The notes under the pieces are model-generated. The model saw only the letters and a list, made by a program, of their open reading frames with translations. It had not been told where the DNA came from and did not search any database. Positions 47,801 through 56,540 of a stretch of DNA of 64,000 nt are shown in pieces. The stretch lies in contig NZ_CP020700.1 of assembly GCF_003932715.1 (NCBI RefSeq), forward strand, positions 992,001 through 1,056,000. Direction: 5' to 3'. This DNA comes from Streptomyces tsukubensis (GTDB taxonomy: Bacteria; Actinomycetota; Actinomycetes; Streptomycetales; Streptomycetaceae). Both the position numbers and the translations under genes were made by a program. The stretch's first letter is position 1; each line of letters begins with the position of its first letter.

Positions 47801-47958
47801 AGTTCTTCTACAACCTCCACGGCAGCATTTCCGACGAATCGCTCACCGGGGCGCCCGGCGCCCGGCGGGCCCTCGCGGCCGACGACGAGCCCACGGGGTT
47901 CGGCGATCTCATGTCCCGCGAGGACTGGGAGCAGTACTGCGACGCGTTCGCCGCCTGA
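44896..47958 (+). CDS. Very large protein of unknown function, first of three-gene operon
   Basis: A 1020-residue protein, MTTPVPAASVRLVRPQDM at the start, with GGAGG about eight bases upstream. There is no signal peptide or membrane helix. The N-terminal 500 residues read as mixed folds rich in Asp, Pro and Arg. The C-terminal 400 residues alternate polar and hydrophobic positions over long runs (KLDLKIVNKVNYAAGS, KTYLEITYTEVRVGVTFGL, NVTVYGFGGGGFLTIEI, GLISITAEFYADLQY), a pattern of repeated beta strands. I recognise no catalytic motif. It is followed by two more genes with 96- and 42-base gaps. Confidence 0.85.
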   Translation: MTTPVPAASVRLVRPQDMLVVDFDFHNLRPDPGADPPQLRRIDPARPCVVVVRFETQHVTEQTVYENEPDRPVPGAIAARAVGPSRIAFTVPETVKTIPYSESGLLRWWQWVMRVVPGAGRPGDLDTDLLVVDWLHLTPEQFATWDHAESPVEHDGRTELWHTRLAARGPRGRPDPQQVPTVRVVAADEPADPAEARLFGALNPEGFDYRQLVTLTNPPEPDAAPVDAALLALSAAGATLDLDGRWEPSTTPGLNLKHWEHHAWQGRDNKVILEQYGFLVPFGHRALLFTETKRTFDGTTGVAYLEQRRFVRITEPVKEYPGSYGLPFGGRSLPFTRIAVDGPVPPVLPRTPDPLLPDRPETGFWIQSLDTGADVAFVLRGTDQAGREIRFTAPLGFVLHDVAIRSPEPGTVLRELIDAYGGFDRITGDAPDPRRSVELAGQELGFTAETDPGTATHPAQRLFWGLQGPPGPLDPRADSPLFFPGMLAAEARLPTVDTFYGPGAALVLGYDEKYLRDGFTGNPGEVYMRVRDSVASLASGADEPVERLVVNSSSTGGFVTPNFEIGGLSRALGAVGGKIESVDRLRDEGTIAGKAYFDLKNQLNQAVLFGATFLANVLPDNAAGTEFSPKIKKQTTYPKRPKDDLPDTTKLPDGHLMSIEYSTPLVDFGPFRAVVGNNRAKLDLKIVNKVNYAAGSNTNTVSGKISLFELRLVDPAFQFIGVVFKEFEFSFDHDGGPSFKPNVDAVRFYGPLAFVGAFQDYISDAFKDVSVFGLRLKTYLEITYTEVRVGVTFGLPDMDMGPLLRITNCFLTAGIIVPFQRKPVRAAFGFAREDEKFNVTVYGFGGGGFLTIEISEKRLEKIEGALEATYTLAFDFAQIASGLARIAIGVYFKLERADEDDPDAKDEVVLRGYVRATGRLSVLGLISITAEFYADLQYRQLGRESAVTAHARLTVSIDILFFHVSVALEFFYNLHGSISDESLTGAPGARRALAADDEPTGFGDLMSREDWEQYCDAFAA

Positions 47959-48054
47959 CCCCACTGACCCCACTGACTCCTCCCCGGCCTCCTCCCCGGC
48001 CCCGCACCTTCCGTCCGCCGTTCCGCCGCTCCATCCGAGGAGACGACCCCCACC

Positions 48055-51000
48055 ATGGCAGCCTCACGCATCGTCTGGACCCCGGTACCGGCCGGACGCG
48101 AAGGCGGCCGGCTCAAGCTGTCCGTCCTCGTCTCACCCCGGCTCGCAGGGCCGGCGCCGACGCTCGCCGGCCATCCCGAGTGGCTGGACTGGCCCGCCCA
48201 GCGGCCCCGCTACTCCCTGGTCTTCGGGTCCGGGCCCGCGGTGGCGGCCGAGGTCACCGGCAGCGCGCCCCGGTCCGACCTCTGGCGGCAGCTCTTCCCC
48301 GACACCACCCCCGTCGTCCCCAAGGCCGCCGCCCTGGCGGCGGCCACGGTCCCGCCCATCCGCTCCTGGCCGCCCGTCAGCGCCCGCGACCTGGCCCGCT
48401 CCGAGCACGCCGCCGCCACGGCCTTCCAGGCCACCGCACCCCTGAGCGTCAACGGAATGGCCTCCCGCGGACCGGGGCTGGCCGAAGGGGCACGGAACGG
48501 GGGCGGCCGCCGGGACCTGGTCACGGACATCCCCATCCCCCCGGCCCGGCTCGCCCGCGCCCGTACCCTCATCGCCGAGGCACTGGCCAGGGACGGCTAC
48601 TTCCTGGGCGGCCCGCTGGAGGATCCGGATTCACCGTTCGAGCCGTTCGGCGCCGCGCAGATCGACTTCCTGCTCGCCCGGCAGTTCCACGAACGCCGGG
48701 CGGCGGACAATCCGTCCCCGGGCGGAGGCTCCCTGGCGGCGCACATCACCCGGATCGCCGACGGCGACCCCGTCGACTTCCACGCCGCGCTCGGCGCCCT
48801 GGCCCAGTATCCGGCGCTCCAGCGGGCGCTGGGGCTGGTCGTGGACCTCGTCGTGGACGCCTCGGCGCCCGGGGTGCCGACCGCCGGGGATCCGGTGGCG
48901 ATCGCCCTGCTGGTGGAGTGGCCGCCGCTGGCGCCCGGCGGACCGTACGAAGCGGTGCTGCCCGCGGTGAACGCGACCCTGACCGCCGCCGGCTTCGCCG
49001 CCGAGCCCACCGGAACCCTGGTCAGGGGCGGGCTGCTGCGGCTGGACTCCGACCGGTTCGAGGTCGTGGAGGTCGACGCCGACGGCACGGCGGACGCCCT
49101 GTCCGGCTTCGGCCAGAAGCTCCTCGACCGCAACGAGGGCTTCTCCGGCGCACCGGCCGTACCACCGGACGCCGCCCTTCCGATCGCCGTACAGCCCGGG
49201 CGGGAACCGGCTCCGCTGCCCAGCCACCGCGCCGACAGCATCGGCGTGGTGCAGCGCGGCCGGGCCAAGGACCTGCACTCCCGGCTGGTCCGGGCCACCG
49301 GCCGGGCCGCGGCACCGGCCTCCCTGCTCGCCGACGAGCCGTTCGGCGCCGAGGAGCTGGAGTACGGCATCAGGGTCGACGTCTGGGACGACACCACCGG
49401 GCGCTGGCAGTCCCTGTGCCGCCGCTCCGGCACGTACGACTGCGGCGAACTGCGCTTCGAGGCCCGCGACGAGGGCACCGTCCATCTCGCGCACACCACG
49501 GCGCCCGACGGTGACCCCACGATCTACCTGCACGAATCGGTTTTCGCCTGGGACGGCTACAGCCTGGCCGCGAGCCGCCCCGGCAGCATCACCCGGACCG
49601 TCGACGGGCAGGAGGTGACCACGGGACCGGACACCGATCCCACCGGGCCGGTACGGCTGCGCACCTCCTTCCGCGCCCTGGGCCTGCCCAAGCTCCGCTA
49701 CGGCCGCGGCTACCGCTTCCGGGCCCGGATCGTCGACGTCACCGGCAACGGCCTCGGCCCGAACGATCCCCCGCCGGACGACTTCACCGCGGCCACCCCG
49801 CTCGTCCGCCATCTCCGCTTCGAACCCGTCGGCTCACCCGAACTGCTGCCCGCCGCGGCCCGTACCCAGGGCGAATCCCTGGGCCTGCTGGTGATCCGGG
49901 GCAACTACGACGCCCCCGCCACCGGCGTCTGCGAACGGTGGATCGTGCCCCGGCGGATCAGCCCGGCCACGGCGGAGCGGCACGGCCTGTACGACGTCGT
50001 GCCCACCCCCGTGAACCCCGGCGGACTGGACCGGTTCGCCTATGCGGAGATCGTCCGCCGCGATACGGCCGGTTTCTCCGGGGGCGGCGAGGATCCCGGC
50101 GGCTGGGGCGCGATGCCGTACTTCGACCGTCCGCTGCTTGAGGTGCCCTATCTGCCGGACGTCCTCGCCCGGGGCGCCGCCTTCCGCGGGCTGCCCGGGC
50201 TGCCGCCGGACGAGGTCTTCCCGGTCCCCTTCGACGACCGGTTGTCCTGGCCGCGCCGGGCCCCTTTCACGCTCCGGCTGGAGAACGGCACCGGCGCCCC
50301 CGCATACGACACGGTCCGGCGGATCCTGACGGTCCGGCTGCCACCGGGGCGGAGCGCCGACGTCGTCTGCTCCTCCCGGATCGACGAGGGCGACCTCGAC
50401 GTCCTGGGCATCTGGCAGTGGTTCGCCGACAGCGGGCTGACCCCGCCGCCGGGCACCACCGTGGACGATCTGCGCAGGCTGGCCGCGCAGGGGCAGCTCT
50501 GGCAGCTCACGCCCACCCGGCCGGTGAAGCTGATCCACGCCGTCCGGCAGCCCGTCTCCCCCGCGGTGTTCGGCAAACCGATCGCCGTGCGGGTCCCGGG
50601 CGACACCTCCGCCCGGATCGTGGACGTCCTCGGCTTCGACCGGGCGAGCACCGCCAAGGTCGACATCCGGGCCGAGTGGACGGAACCGGGCGACGCGCCC
50701 GCCGACCCCGCGCCCGTCGTCCGCTCCGGCCGCGCCCACATCACCACTCTGGCCACCGCTCCCGACGACCCCGACGGCGACCGGCTCCGGCTGGACGCCC
50801 GGCACGAGTTCCACGACACCCGGCACCGTACGGTCACCTACACCGCGGTGGCCGCGACGCGCTTCGGTGACTTCTTCACCGAGACCACGCGGGCCGTGCT
50901 GACCGGGACGGATCCGGTGGTCATCGCCCCCGGAGGCATCGCCTCCGGCACGCTGACGGTGCTCGACCCGGCCGACGGGCAGGTCTACGGCGAACAGGAG

Positions 51001-52029
51001 TACGTCACCGACCTGACCGCCGGGTCGATCCGCCGCTCCGGCCCCGGCTCGACGATCCCCGACGGCGGCACCGTCGAGGCGGGCTTCGTGACCGGTCCGG
51101 TGACCCGGGTGAACACCGAGGCGCAGCGGCCCGTCGTGGTCGACGTCCGGTCGTCGGCCCGGCCGAGCGCGCCCGACGTGGCCTATCTCGTCCCCACCTT
51201 CGGCTGGGAGCGGGCCAGCGGCGGAGCGGACATCACCAGCACCCGGCGCGGCAACGGGATCCGGGTCTATCTGCGGCGGCCCTGGTACTCCTCCGGCGAG
51301 AGCGAGGAGCTCGGCGTCGTCCTCGCCGCGGACGGGGCCCCGCCGGCCGCCCTGCGCCCCTGGGTCACCCTCCGCGGCCGGGATCCGCTGTTCGCCTCCG
51401 CACCGACGACGGCCGCGCCGGGTCCCGCCGAGTTCCCGCGGGCCACCCGGACCGCGACCCGGCTGGTCCTCGCCGAATCGGAGACCGTACCGGAACTGCC
51501 CGAGGTCACCGTGGCCGCGCACGCCGTCGGATACGACGAGGGGCGGCGGCTGTGGTACTGCGACCTCACCATGCCGCCGGATCCCGCCTACCGCCCCTTC
51601 CTGCGGTTCGCGTTCGCCCGCTACCAGCGGCACTCACTGTCCGGTCTTGAGCTCTCCCCGGTCGTGCTGGCGCAGTTCGCGCAGCTCAATCCGGACCGGA
51701 CGCTGTCGGTTGCACTCGGCGCCGACGACCCGGCGCGGGCGACCGTCACCGTGTCCGGTCCGACGTACGCCGGTGACCCGGCGCGCGGCGCCCGGCTGAC
51801 GCTACTGCTCCAGACCGCGGCGCCCGGACGGTCGGGCGCCCTCGGCTGGCGTACCGAGGCCGAATCGCCGCTGCCTCCGGTACCGGGCAGCGGCGGCGGG
51901 GAGTGGAGCGCCACCGTGACCCTGCCCGCGCCGCCCGGCAGTACGCCCGTGCGCCTGCTGGTCGAGGAGCGGGAGGTGCTGCCGACGGCCGGGAGCCGTC
52001 TGGTGTACGCCGACGCCGTCGAGATCTGA
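48055..52029 (+). CDS. Very large protein of unknown function, second of three-gene operon
   Basis: A 1324-residue protein starting MAASRIVWTPVPAGREGG and the largest gene in the window. The stretch FHAALGALAQYPALQRALGLVVDLVVD recalls uncharacterised giant proteins found in scattered bacteria, as I remember them. Later parts are beta-rich with regular segments such as RVDVWDDTTGRWQSLCRRSG, which could be immunoglobulin-like or carbohydrate-binding sandwiches. No signal peptide, membrane helix or active site is evident. Cysteines are few. Its size and company suggest a structural or surface-assembly role; this is only inference. Confidence 0.85.
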   Translation: MAASRIVWTPVPAGREGGRLKLSVLVSPRLAGPAPTLAGHPEWLDWPAQRPRYSLVFGSGPAVAAEVTGSAPRSDLWRQLFPDTTPVVPKAAALAAATVPPIRSWPPVSARDLARSEHAAATAFQATAPLSVNGMASRGPGLAEGARNGGGRRDLVTDIPIPPARLARARTLIAEALARDGYFLGGPLEDPDSPFEPFGAAQIDFLLARQFHERRAADNPSPGGGSLAAHITRIADGDPVDFHAALGALAQYPALQRALGLVVDLVVDASAPGVPTAGDPVAIALLVEWPPLAPGGPYEAVLPAVNATLTAAGFAAEPTGTLVRGGLLRLDSDRFEVVEVDADGTADALSGFGQKLLDRNEGFSGAPAVPPDAALPIAVQPGREPAPLPSHRADSIGVVQRGRAKDLHSRLVRATGRAAAPASLLADEPFGAEELEYGIRVDVWDDTTGRWQSLCRRSGTYDCGELRFEARDEGTVHLAHTTAPDGDPTIYLHESVFAWDGYSLAASRPGSITRTVDGQEVTTGPDTDPTGPVRLRTSFRALGLPKLRYGRGYRFRARIVDVTGNGLGPNDPPPDDFTAATPLVRHLRFEPVGSPELLPAAARTQGESLGLLVIRGNYDAPATGVCERWIVPRRISPATAERHGLYDVVPTPVNPGGLDRFAYAEIVRRDTAGFSGGGEDPGGWGAMPYFDRPLLEVPYLPDVLARGAAFRGLPGLPPDEVFPVPFDDRLSWPRRAPFTLRLENGTGAPAYDTVRRILTVRLPPGRSADVVCSSRIDEGDLDVLGIWQWFADSGLTPPPGTTVDDLRRLAAQGQLWQLTPTRPVKLIHAVRQPVSPAVFGKPIAVRVPGDTSARIVDVLGFDRASTAKVDIRAEWTEPGDAPADPAPVVRSGRAHITTLATAPDDPDGDRLRLDARHEFHDTRHRTVTYTAVAATRFGDFFTETTRAVLTGTDPVVIAPGGIASGTLTVLDPADGQVYGEQEYVTDLTAGSIRRSGPGSTIPDGGTVEAGFVTGPVTRVNTEAQRPVVVDVRSSARPSAPDVAYLVPTFGWERASGGADITSTRRGNGIRVYLRRPWYSSGESEELGVVLAADGAPPAALRPWVTLRGRDPLFASAPTTAAPGPAEFPRATRTATRLVLAESETVPELPEVTVAAHAVGYDEGRRLWYCDLTMPPDPAYRPFLRFAFARYQRHSLSGLELSPVVLAQFAQLNPDRTLSVALGADDPARATVTVSGPTYAGDPARGARLTLLLQTAAPGRSGALGWRTEAESPLPPVPGSGGGEWSATVTLPAPPGSTPVRLLVEEREVLPTAGSRLVYADAVEI

Positions 52030-52071
52030 GACCCGCAGGGACCCCCTGGCCGTACCACCCGAAGGACAGAG

Positions 52072-53244
52072 ATGACCACCTCCAGCGTGACCTCCGCCGC
52101 GCTGCCTCCCGGCGGCTTCGGCAACGGTATCTTCCGGGCGTACGTCAACGGCCGCGAGCGGCCGGGCGCCGGTGAGTTCACGGTGCTGACCGGTGAGGAG
52201 AACCCGGCGGGACCGGGCCGGGACGTCCTGTACGGCCGGGGCATCCCGGGCACCAGTTTTCTGCGGGTCGCGGATCTGGGCACCGGACGGGTCTATGTCC
52301 AGGGCCAGTTGCTCACGCACTCCGACGAGGTGTCGCTCGACGCCTCGGTGCAGTCGGTGCGGGTGAGCGGGGCCGAGTCCGTGACGCGATGGTCGGTGAG
52401 CGACTCCTTCGATCTGGAGCAGCGGGTCACGGTCAGCGGGACGACGGCCGCGGACTCCCGGGTCACCGTCACCACCCGGATCACGGACGTCCGTACCGAG
52501 CGGCACCGCTTCCGCATCGAATACCTCTGGGACACCGCGGTCGCCGGGGACGACGGTCCGGTGGTCCAGTCCGGCGCCGCCGGGGCGTCGTTCCGGCCCT
52601 TCGACCCGGTCCACTCGACGGAGCAGACCTTCGACCGGAGTACGGGCGAGCTGGCCGTCGCCGACCAGTACGCCAACCCCGGATCCCCGACCTTCGCGGT
52701 CGCGGTCTCGGGGACCGGCACGGCCGGTGCGGTGCCCGACCGAGTGCAGTACGTCTGTCTGGCGGAGGCGGTCTTCGCCCCGATCGGGGGGTACGTCACC
52801 GATCCGGCGCGGGACATCAGCAGTCCCGCTTCGGACTGCCGCCCGCCGGCCGGCGGGCCGGACTCCGGTCTGCTGCTGCTCTGGTCGCGGGATGCGGCAC
52901 AGGACGATGCCACCGTCGCGGCGGTGCTGCGGATGAGCCCGGCGAACCCGTACGCCAGCACGCTGCGGGCGGGCCCGGTCTCGCTGGGCACGGCGACCGC
53001 CACCCTGACCGATACCGCCACCGGACGTCCGGTGCCCGGCCGTACCGTGGTCTTCACCTCGGGCGGACGGGTCCGGTGCCGGGTGGTCACGGACGGCGCC
53101 GGGCGGGCGACGTGCGACAGTCTGCTCGGGGGGCTGCTGGGGTACGACGTGGACTTCGCGGGGGACGCGATCTGGGCGGCGGCGCATGGTCACGGAGGGC
53201 TGCCCGGAGGCGCTGAGGAGGAGGTTGTCGGGGAAGGGTCCTAG
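52072..53244 (+). CDS. Beta-sandwich protein with C-terminal Ig-like domain, third of three-gene operon
   Basis: A 390-residue protein with ribosome site GAAGGACAG before the ATG. The N-terminal 280 residues are strand-rich (QSVRVSGAESVTRWSVSDSF, SRVTVTTRITDVRTERHRF). The C-terminal 90 residues look like a bacterial Ig-like domain: ATLTDTATGRPVPGRTVVF, RCRVVTDGAGRATC and GYDVDFAGDAIWAAA, as in adhesin-type repeats. There is no signal peptide, which is odd for a protein with an adhesin-like domain. The last residues (EEEVVGEGS) run into the intergenic region. Confidence 0.82.
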   Translation: MTTSSVTSAALPPGGFGNGIFRAYVNGRERPGAGEFTVLTGEENPAGPGRDVLYGRGIPGTSFLRVADLGTGRVYVQGQLLTHSDEVSLDASVQSVRVSGAESVTRWSVSDSFDLEQRVTVSGTTAADSRVTVTTRITDVRTERHRFRIEYLWDTAVAGDDGPVVQSGAAGASFRPFDPVHSTEQTFDRSTGELAVADQYANPGSPTFAVAVSGTGTAGAVPDRVQYVCLAEAVFAPIGGYVTDPARDISSPASDCRPPAGGPDSGLLLLWSRDAAQDDATVAAVLRMSPANPYASTLRAGPVSLGTATATLTDTATGRPVPGRTVVFTSGGRVRCRVVTDGAGRATCDSLLGGLLGYDVDFAGDAIWAAAHGHGGLPGGAEEEVVGEGS

Positions 53245-53344
53245 GGCGGGTGGGGCGGTAGGGGTTCGGCGGGCGGGTGGGGCGCGGGGCGGCATACTCG
53301 TCGGAAGCCGACCGTACGGAACGAAAGCGGGGGACAGCAGCCTC

Positions 53345-54838
53345 ATGGCCCCGAACGAGACCGGCGCGGAGCGCCCGGGACACCCCGGCGGAGAACGGGG
53401 TCCGGAGCCCGGTGCGACCCCTTCGCCGGGCGGTGGATTCGCCTGGGAGCTGCTGCTTCCGGCGGCCGCCGCGCCCGCCCGGCGGCGCGGGCGCACCCTG
53501 CAGTCGGCGCTCCGGGACGCCGTGCGGTCGGGTCGGCTCGCCCCCGGCACGCGGCTGCCCTCCAGCCGGGAACTCGCCGCCGACCTGGGCGTTTCACGGG
53601 GGCTGATCACCGAGGCGTACGAGCAGTTGACGGCCGAGGGCTATCTCCGCAGCGGCCGCGGTTCGGGCACCTGGGTGGGGGAAGCGGTGCGTCCGGGCGG
53701 TTCGCCGGCCCCCGGGCCCGTACCGGAACGGCCGTCGCCGGTGGTGGACTTCCGGCCGGGCAAACCGGATCTTTCGCTGTTTCCGCGGGCGGCGTGGGCT
53801 GCGGCGCAGCGGACCGTCCTCGGCTCGCTGCCGCACCGCGCGCTGAGCTACCCGGACCCGCGGGGGCTGCCGGGGCTGCGGTCCGCGCTGGCGGCGCTGC
53901 TGACCCGGCGGCGTGGGGTGGTCGCGGACCCGGACCGGCTGGTGGTGTGCTCGGGCGTCACTCAGGCCACGACCCTGCTGGGACTGGTCCTGCACGGGCA
54001 CGGGGAGCGGAGCGTCGGGGTGGAGGATCCCGGGAGCCCGGTGCACGGTCCGGTGTTCGACGCCTGCGGGCTGCGGATGACGGCGCTGCCGCTGGACGGC
54101 GAGGGGCTGGCGATGGAGCCGCTGCGGCGCAGTGGCGTACGGACGGTGATGACCACGCCATCGCACCAGTTCCCCACCGGGATCGCCTATTCGGCGCGGC
54201 GCAGGACGGAGCTGCTCGACTGGGCGCGGTCGGTGTCCGGGCTGGTCGTGGAGGACGACTACGACGGTGACTTCCGCTACGACCGGGCGCCGGTGGGCGC
54301 GCTCCAGGGGCTGGACCCGGACCGGGTGGCCTATACCGGGTCGGTCAGCAAATCGCTGGCGCCGGGGCTGCGGATGGGCTGGCTGCTGGTGCCGGGGCAG
54401 TTGGTCGACGAGGTGGTGGAGCGGAAGCGGACGATCGACCTCGGCAATCCCGCGCTGGATCAGGCGGTGATGGCGCATTTCGTGGAGCGCGGTGACTACG
54501 ACCGGCAGTTGCGGCGCTGTCAGCGTGCTTACCGGGAGCGGCGGGATGTGCTGGTGGGCGCGCTGGCCGAGCACTTCCCGGGCACCGAGGTGAGGGGGAT
54601 CGCGGCGGGGCTGCACATCATTGCGCGGCTGCCGCGGCGGTACGGGCCGGAGGGCCGGTTCGTGGCGGCGGCGCGGGAGGCGGGGGTGGCCCTGCGGACG
54701 CTGGCGGAGCACGAGATGTCGGCGGCGGGGCCGGATCCGGCGGAGGGGGTACGGCTGGTGCTGGGGTATGCGCATCTGGCGCCGTCGGAGATCGTGCGGG
54801 GGGTCGCGCTGCTGGCGGCGGGTGTGCCGGGGCGGTAG
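53345..54838 (+). CDS. MocR/PdxR-family regulator (GntR-aminotransferase fusion)
   Basis: A 497-residue fusion: a winged helix-turn-helix of GntR type (LPSSRELAADLGVSRGLITEAYEQLTAEGYL, about residues 76-106) joined to a fold-type I PLP aminotransferase domain with EDDYDGDFRYDR and the Schiff-base lysine in GSVSKSLAPGLRMGW. PdxR-type members sense PLP and activate its synthesis; no pdxST genes are in view, so the target is unknown. The ATG at 53345 has a GGGGGA about ten bases upstream. Confidence 0.92.
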   Translation: MAPNETGAERPGHPGGERGPEPGATPSPGGGFAWELLLPAAAAPARRRGRTLQSALRDAVRSGRLAPGTRLPSSRELAADLGVSRGLITEAYEQLTAEGYLRSGRGSGTWVGEAVRPGGSPAPGPVPERPSPVVDFRPGKPDLSLFPRAAWAAAQRTVLGSLPHRALSYPDPRGLPGLRSALAALLTRRRGVVADPDRLVVCSGVTQATTLLGLVLHGHGERSVGVEDPGSPVHGPVFDACGLRMTALPLDGEGLAMEPLRRSGVRTVMTTPSHQFPTGIAYSARRRTELLDWARSVSGLVVEDDYDGDFRYDRAPVGALQGLDPDRVAYTGSVSKSLAPGLRMGWLLVPGQLVDEVVERKRTIDLGNPALDQAVMAHFVERGDYDRQLRRCQRAYRERRDVLVGALAEHFPGTEVRGIAAGLHIIARLPRRYGPEGRFVAAAREAGVALRTLAEHEMSAAGPDPAEGVRLVLGYAHLAPSEIVRGVALLAAGVPGR

Positions 54839-54857
54839 TGCGCGCGTCGGTGCGGGA

Positions 54858-54881
54858 GTGCCGGGGTGCCGGGGTGCCGGG
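54858..54881. repeat. Three tandem copies of GTGCCGGG
   Basis: Three exact eight-base units, followed by a partial copy, lie just after the MocR stop codon in an otherwise non-coding gap. Confidence 0.85.
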
Positions 54882-55055
54882 GTGCGCGCCCGGCGGGGGC
54901 GCACCTGCGGGCAATCGGTCCGCGGATCTGGCGAGTTGTCGCCACCAAGACCCGGCCGACTGAGTAACGTCGCAGGTGGGAGCGGGGATACGGGGCGGTG
55001 CGGGAACGGCGGCGGGGGCGTTGTGTCGCCAGTGCCTGTCCGTGGGCTTCAACCG

Positions 55056-55085
55056 TTGTCAGTGGGGGGCTTTAACGTCCGTTCC
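55056..55085 (+). promoter_or_regulatory. PafBC-type (RecA-independent) DNA-damage promoter, leaderless
   Basis: TTGTCAGTG (55056-55064), eight bases, then TAACGT (55073-55078) matches the RecA-NDp/PafBC consensus TTGTCRGTG-N8-TANNNT in full. Seven bases later comes the ATG at 55086, so the mRNA is predicted to be leaderless. Confidence 0.8.
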
Positions 55086-56540
55086 ATGACGCGATCAGTG
55101 CAGGCACTCGCCTACGCCCGGCCCTCCGCGCTCCGTTCCGGTGCGGACGGGAGCCTCCTCGGGCTGGAGACTTCGGGCGGGCTCACCCCGGCCGGGGCGG
55201 AGGACAGTCCGACGTTCTTCTCCGGTTTCCTCGACTCGCCGCAGACGGCGGCGCGCGGGCTGCTGGCCGTGGCCGATGTGGCGGCCGCCCGCTATGTGCG
55301 GCCGGAGCTGCGGCGGCTGCTCGATCCGGTGGTGACGGGGAACGGGGACCGGCTGCGGTTCGAGTCGTTCTCCGGGTGCTGCGGGGTGTACGCCCGGCTG
55401 GACGTGCTGCGGGAGGGGCTGGGCGGGGCGGAGACGGGTCGCGGGACGACCAATGTGGACGTCAACGATCCGCTGCGGAACGCACTGTCGCGGATGACCG
55501 GTGACAGCCCGCTGCATCTGCGGGTGGGTCCGGGGGAGATGGCGGTCACCACTTTGGACGGCTCGGTGGTGGAGAAGAAGGTTCCGCTGCCGGACCGCTG
55601 GCTGCGGGGGTTCGCCGAGGCGCAGGTGGCGACGGCCGGATTCGATCTGCGGGCGGAGCTGTCGGCGGCGGAGGCGGTGCGGTTCCTGCGGTCGCTGCCC
55701 CGGTCCCGGGCCGGGGGGTCGTCGCGGGGGGCGATGTGGGTGGTCCCGTCGGGGCGGACGCTGCGGCCGACGAGCCGGCCGGTGGCGGGCGCGGTGTGTC
55801 TGCCGGGGCCTGAGCGTCTGGAGGCGTTCGGGCGGGTGCTGCGGCAGGCGACGGCCCTGCGGGTGTACGGTCCCGCGGCCGTCGACGGCACCCCGGTGCC
55901 GACGGCGTGGGAGGTGGCGCTGCCGGGCATGCGGCTGACGCTGACCCTCTCCCCCGATGCCTGGCGCGGCTTCTCCGGGGAGGGCGGGGTGCTGGAGTCG
56001 CTGTCGGAGGAGGAGGCCGAGCAGGACGCGGATCTGCTGTCGGTGCTGCTGGCCTGGGAGCCGGAGATCGACCCGGCGGAGCTGGCGGAACGCTCCGGGC
56101 TGCCGGTGGCGCGGGTCCGCGCGGGCCTGGTGCGGCTGGGGACCTCGGGGCGGGTGGGGTACGACGTGGCGGACGCCGCGTACTTCCACCGGGAGCTGCC
56201 CTATGACGCCCGGCGGGTGGAGCGGCACAATCCGCGGCTCGTCGCCGCCCGGGAACTGATCGCCGCGGGGGCGGTGGCGCTGGACCCGGACGGTGTGTCG
56301 GCCGCGGTGACGTCCGCCGAGCGCACCTATCGGATACGGGACGCGGGCGGGCGGCTGCGCTGCACCTGCGCCTGGTGGGCCGAGCACCAGGGGGGCCGGG
56401 GGCCGTGCAAGCACGCACTCGCGGTGCGGATGGCCCGCCGCGGCGCGGACACGGGCCAGGAGTCGGGCAGGGAAACGGAAACAGGGACCGGCGCTGGCAC
56501 GGGTGCCGGCCGGGTCGAGGGGCGGGGAGCGGCGCGATGA
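55086..56540 (+). CDS. SWIM zinc-finger protein
   Basis: A 484-residue protein with a C-terminal SWIM zinc finger (CTCAWW...CKH, CxC-x(n)-CxH, near residues 424-443), a fold used to bind DNA or proteins. The preceding 400 residues contain a winged-helix-like segment (IDPAELAERSGLPVARVRAGLVRLG). The tail is Gly/Thr/Glu-rich and disordered. It is the first gene after a DNA-damage-type promoter and overlaps the next gene by ATGA. Related SWIM-DUF6493 pairs often neighbour MoxR/VWA genes in actinomycetes, as I recall; none is present here. Confidence 0.88.
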   Translation: MTRSVQALAYARPSALRSGADGSLLGLETSGGLTPAGAEDSPTFFSGFLDSPQTAARGLLAVADVAAARYVRPELRRLLDPVVTGNGDRLRFESFSGCCGVYARLDVLREGLGGAETGRGTTNVDVNDPLRNALSRMTGDSPLHLRVGPGEMAVTTLDGSVVEKKVPLPDRWLRGFAEAQVATAGFDLRAELSAAEAVRFLRSLPRSRAGGSSRGAMWVVPSGRTLRPTSRPVAGAVCLPGPERLEAFGRVLRQATALRVYGPAAVDGTPVPTAWEVALPGMRLTLTLSPDAWRGFSGEGGVLESLSEEEAEQDADLLSVLLAWEPEIDPAELAERSGLPVARVRAGLVRLGTSGRVGYDVADAAYFHRELPYDARRVERHNPRLVAARELIAAGAVALDPDGVSAAVTSAERTYRIRDAGGRLRCTCAWWAEHQGGRGPCKHALAVRMARRGADTGQESGRETETGTGAGTGAGRVEGRGAAR

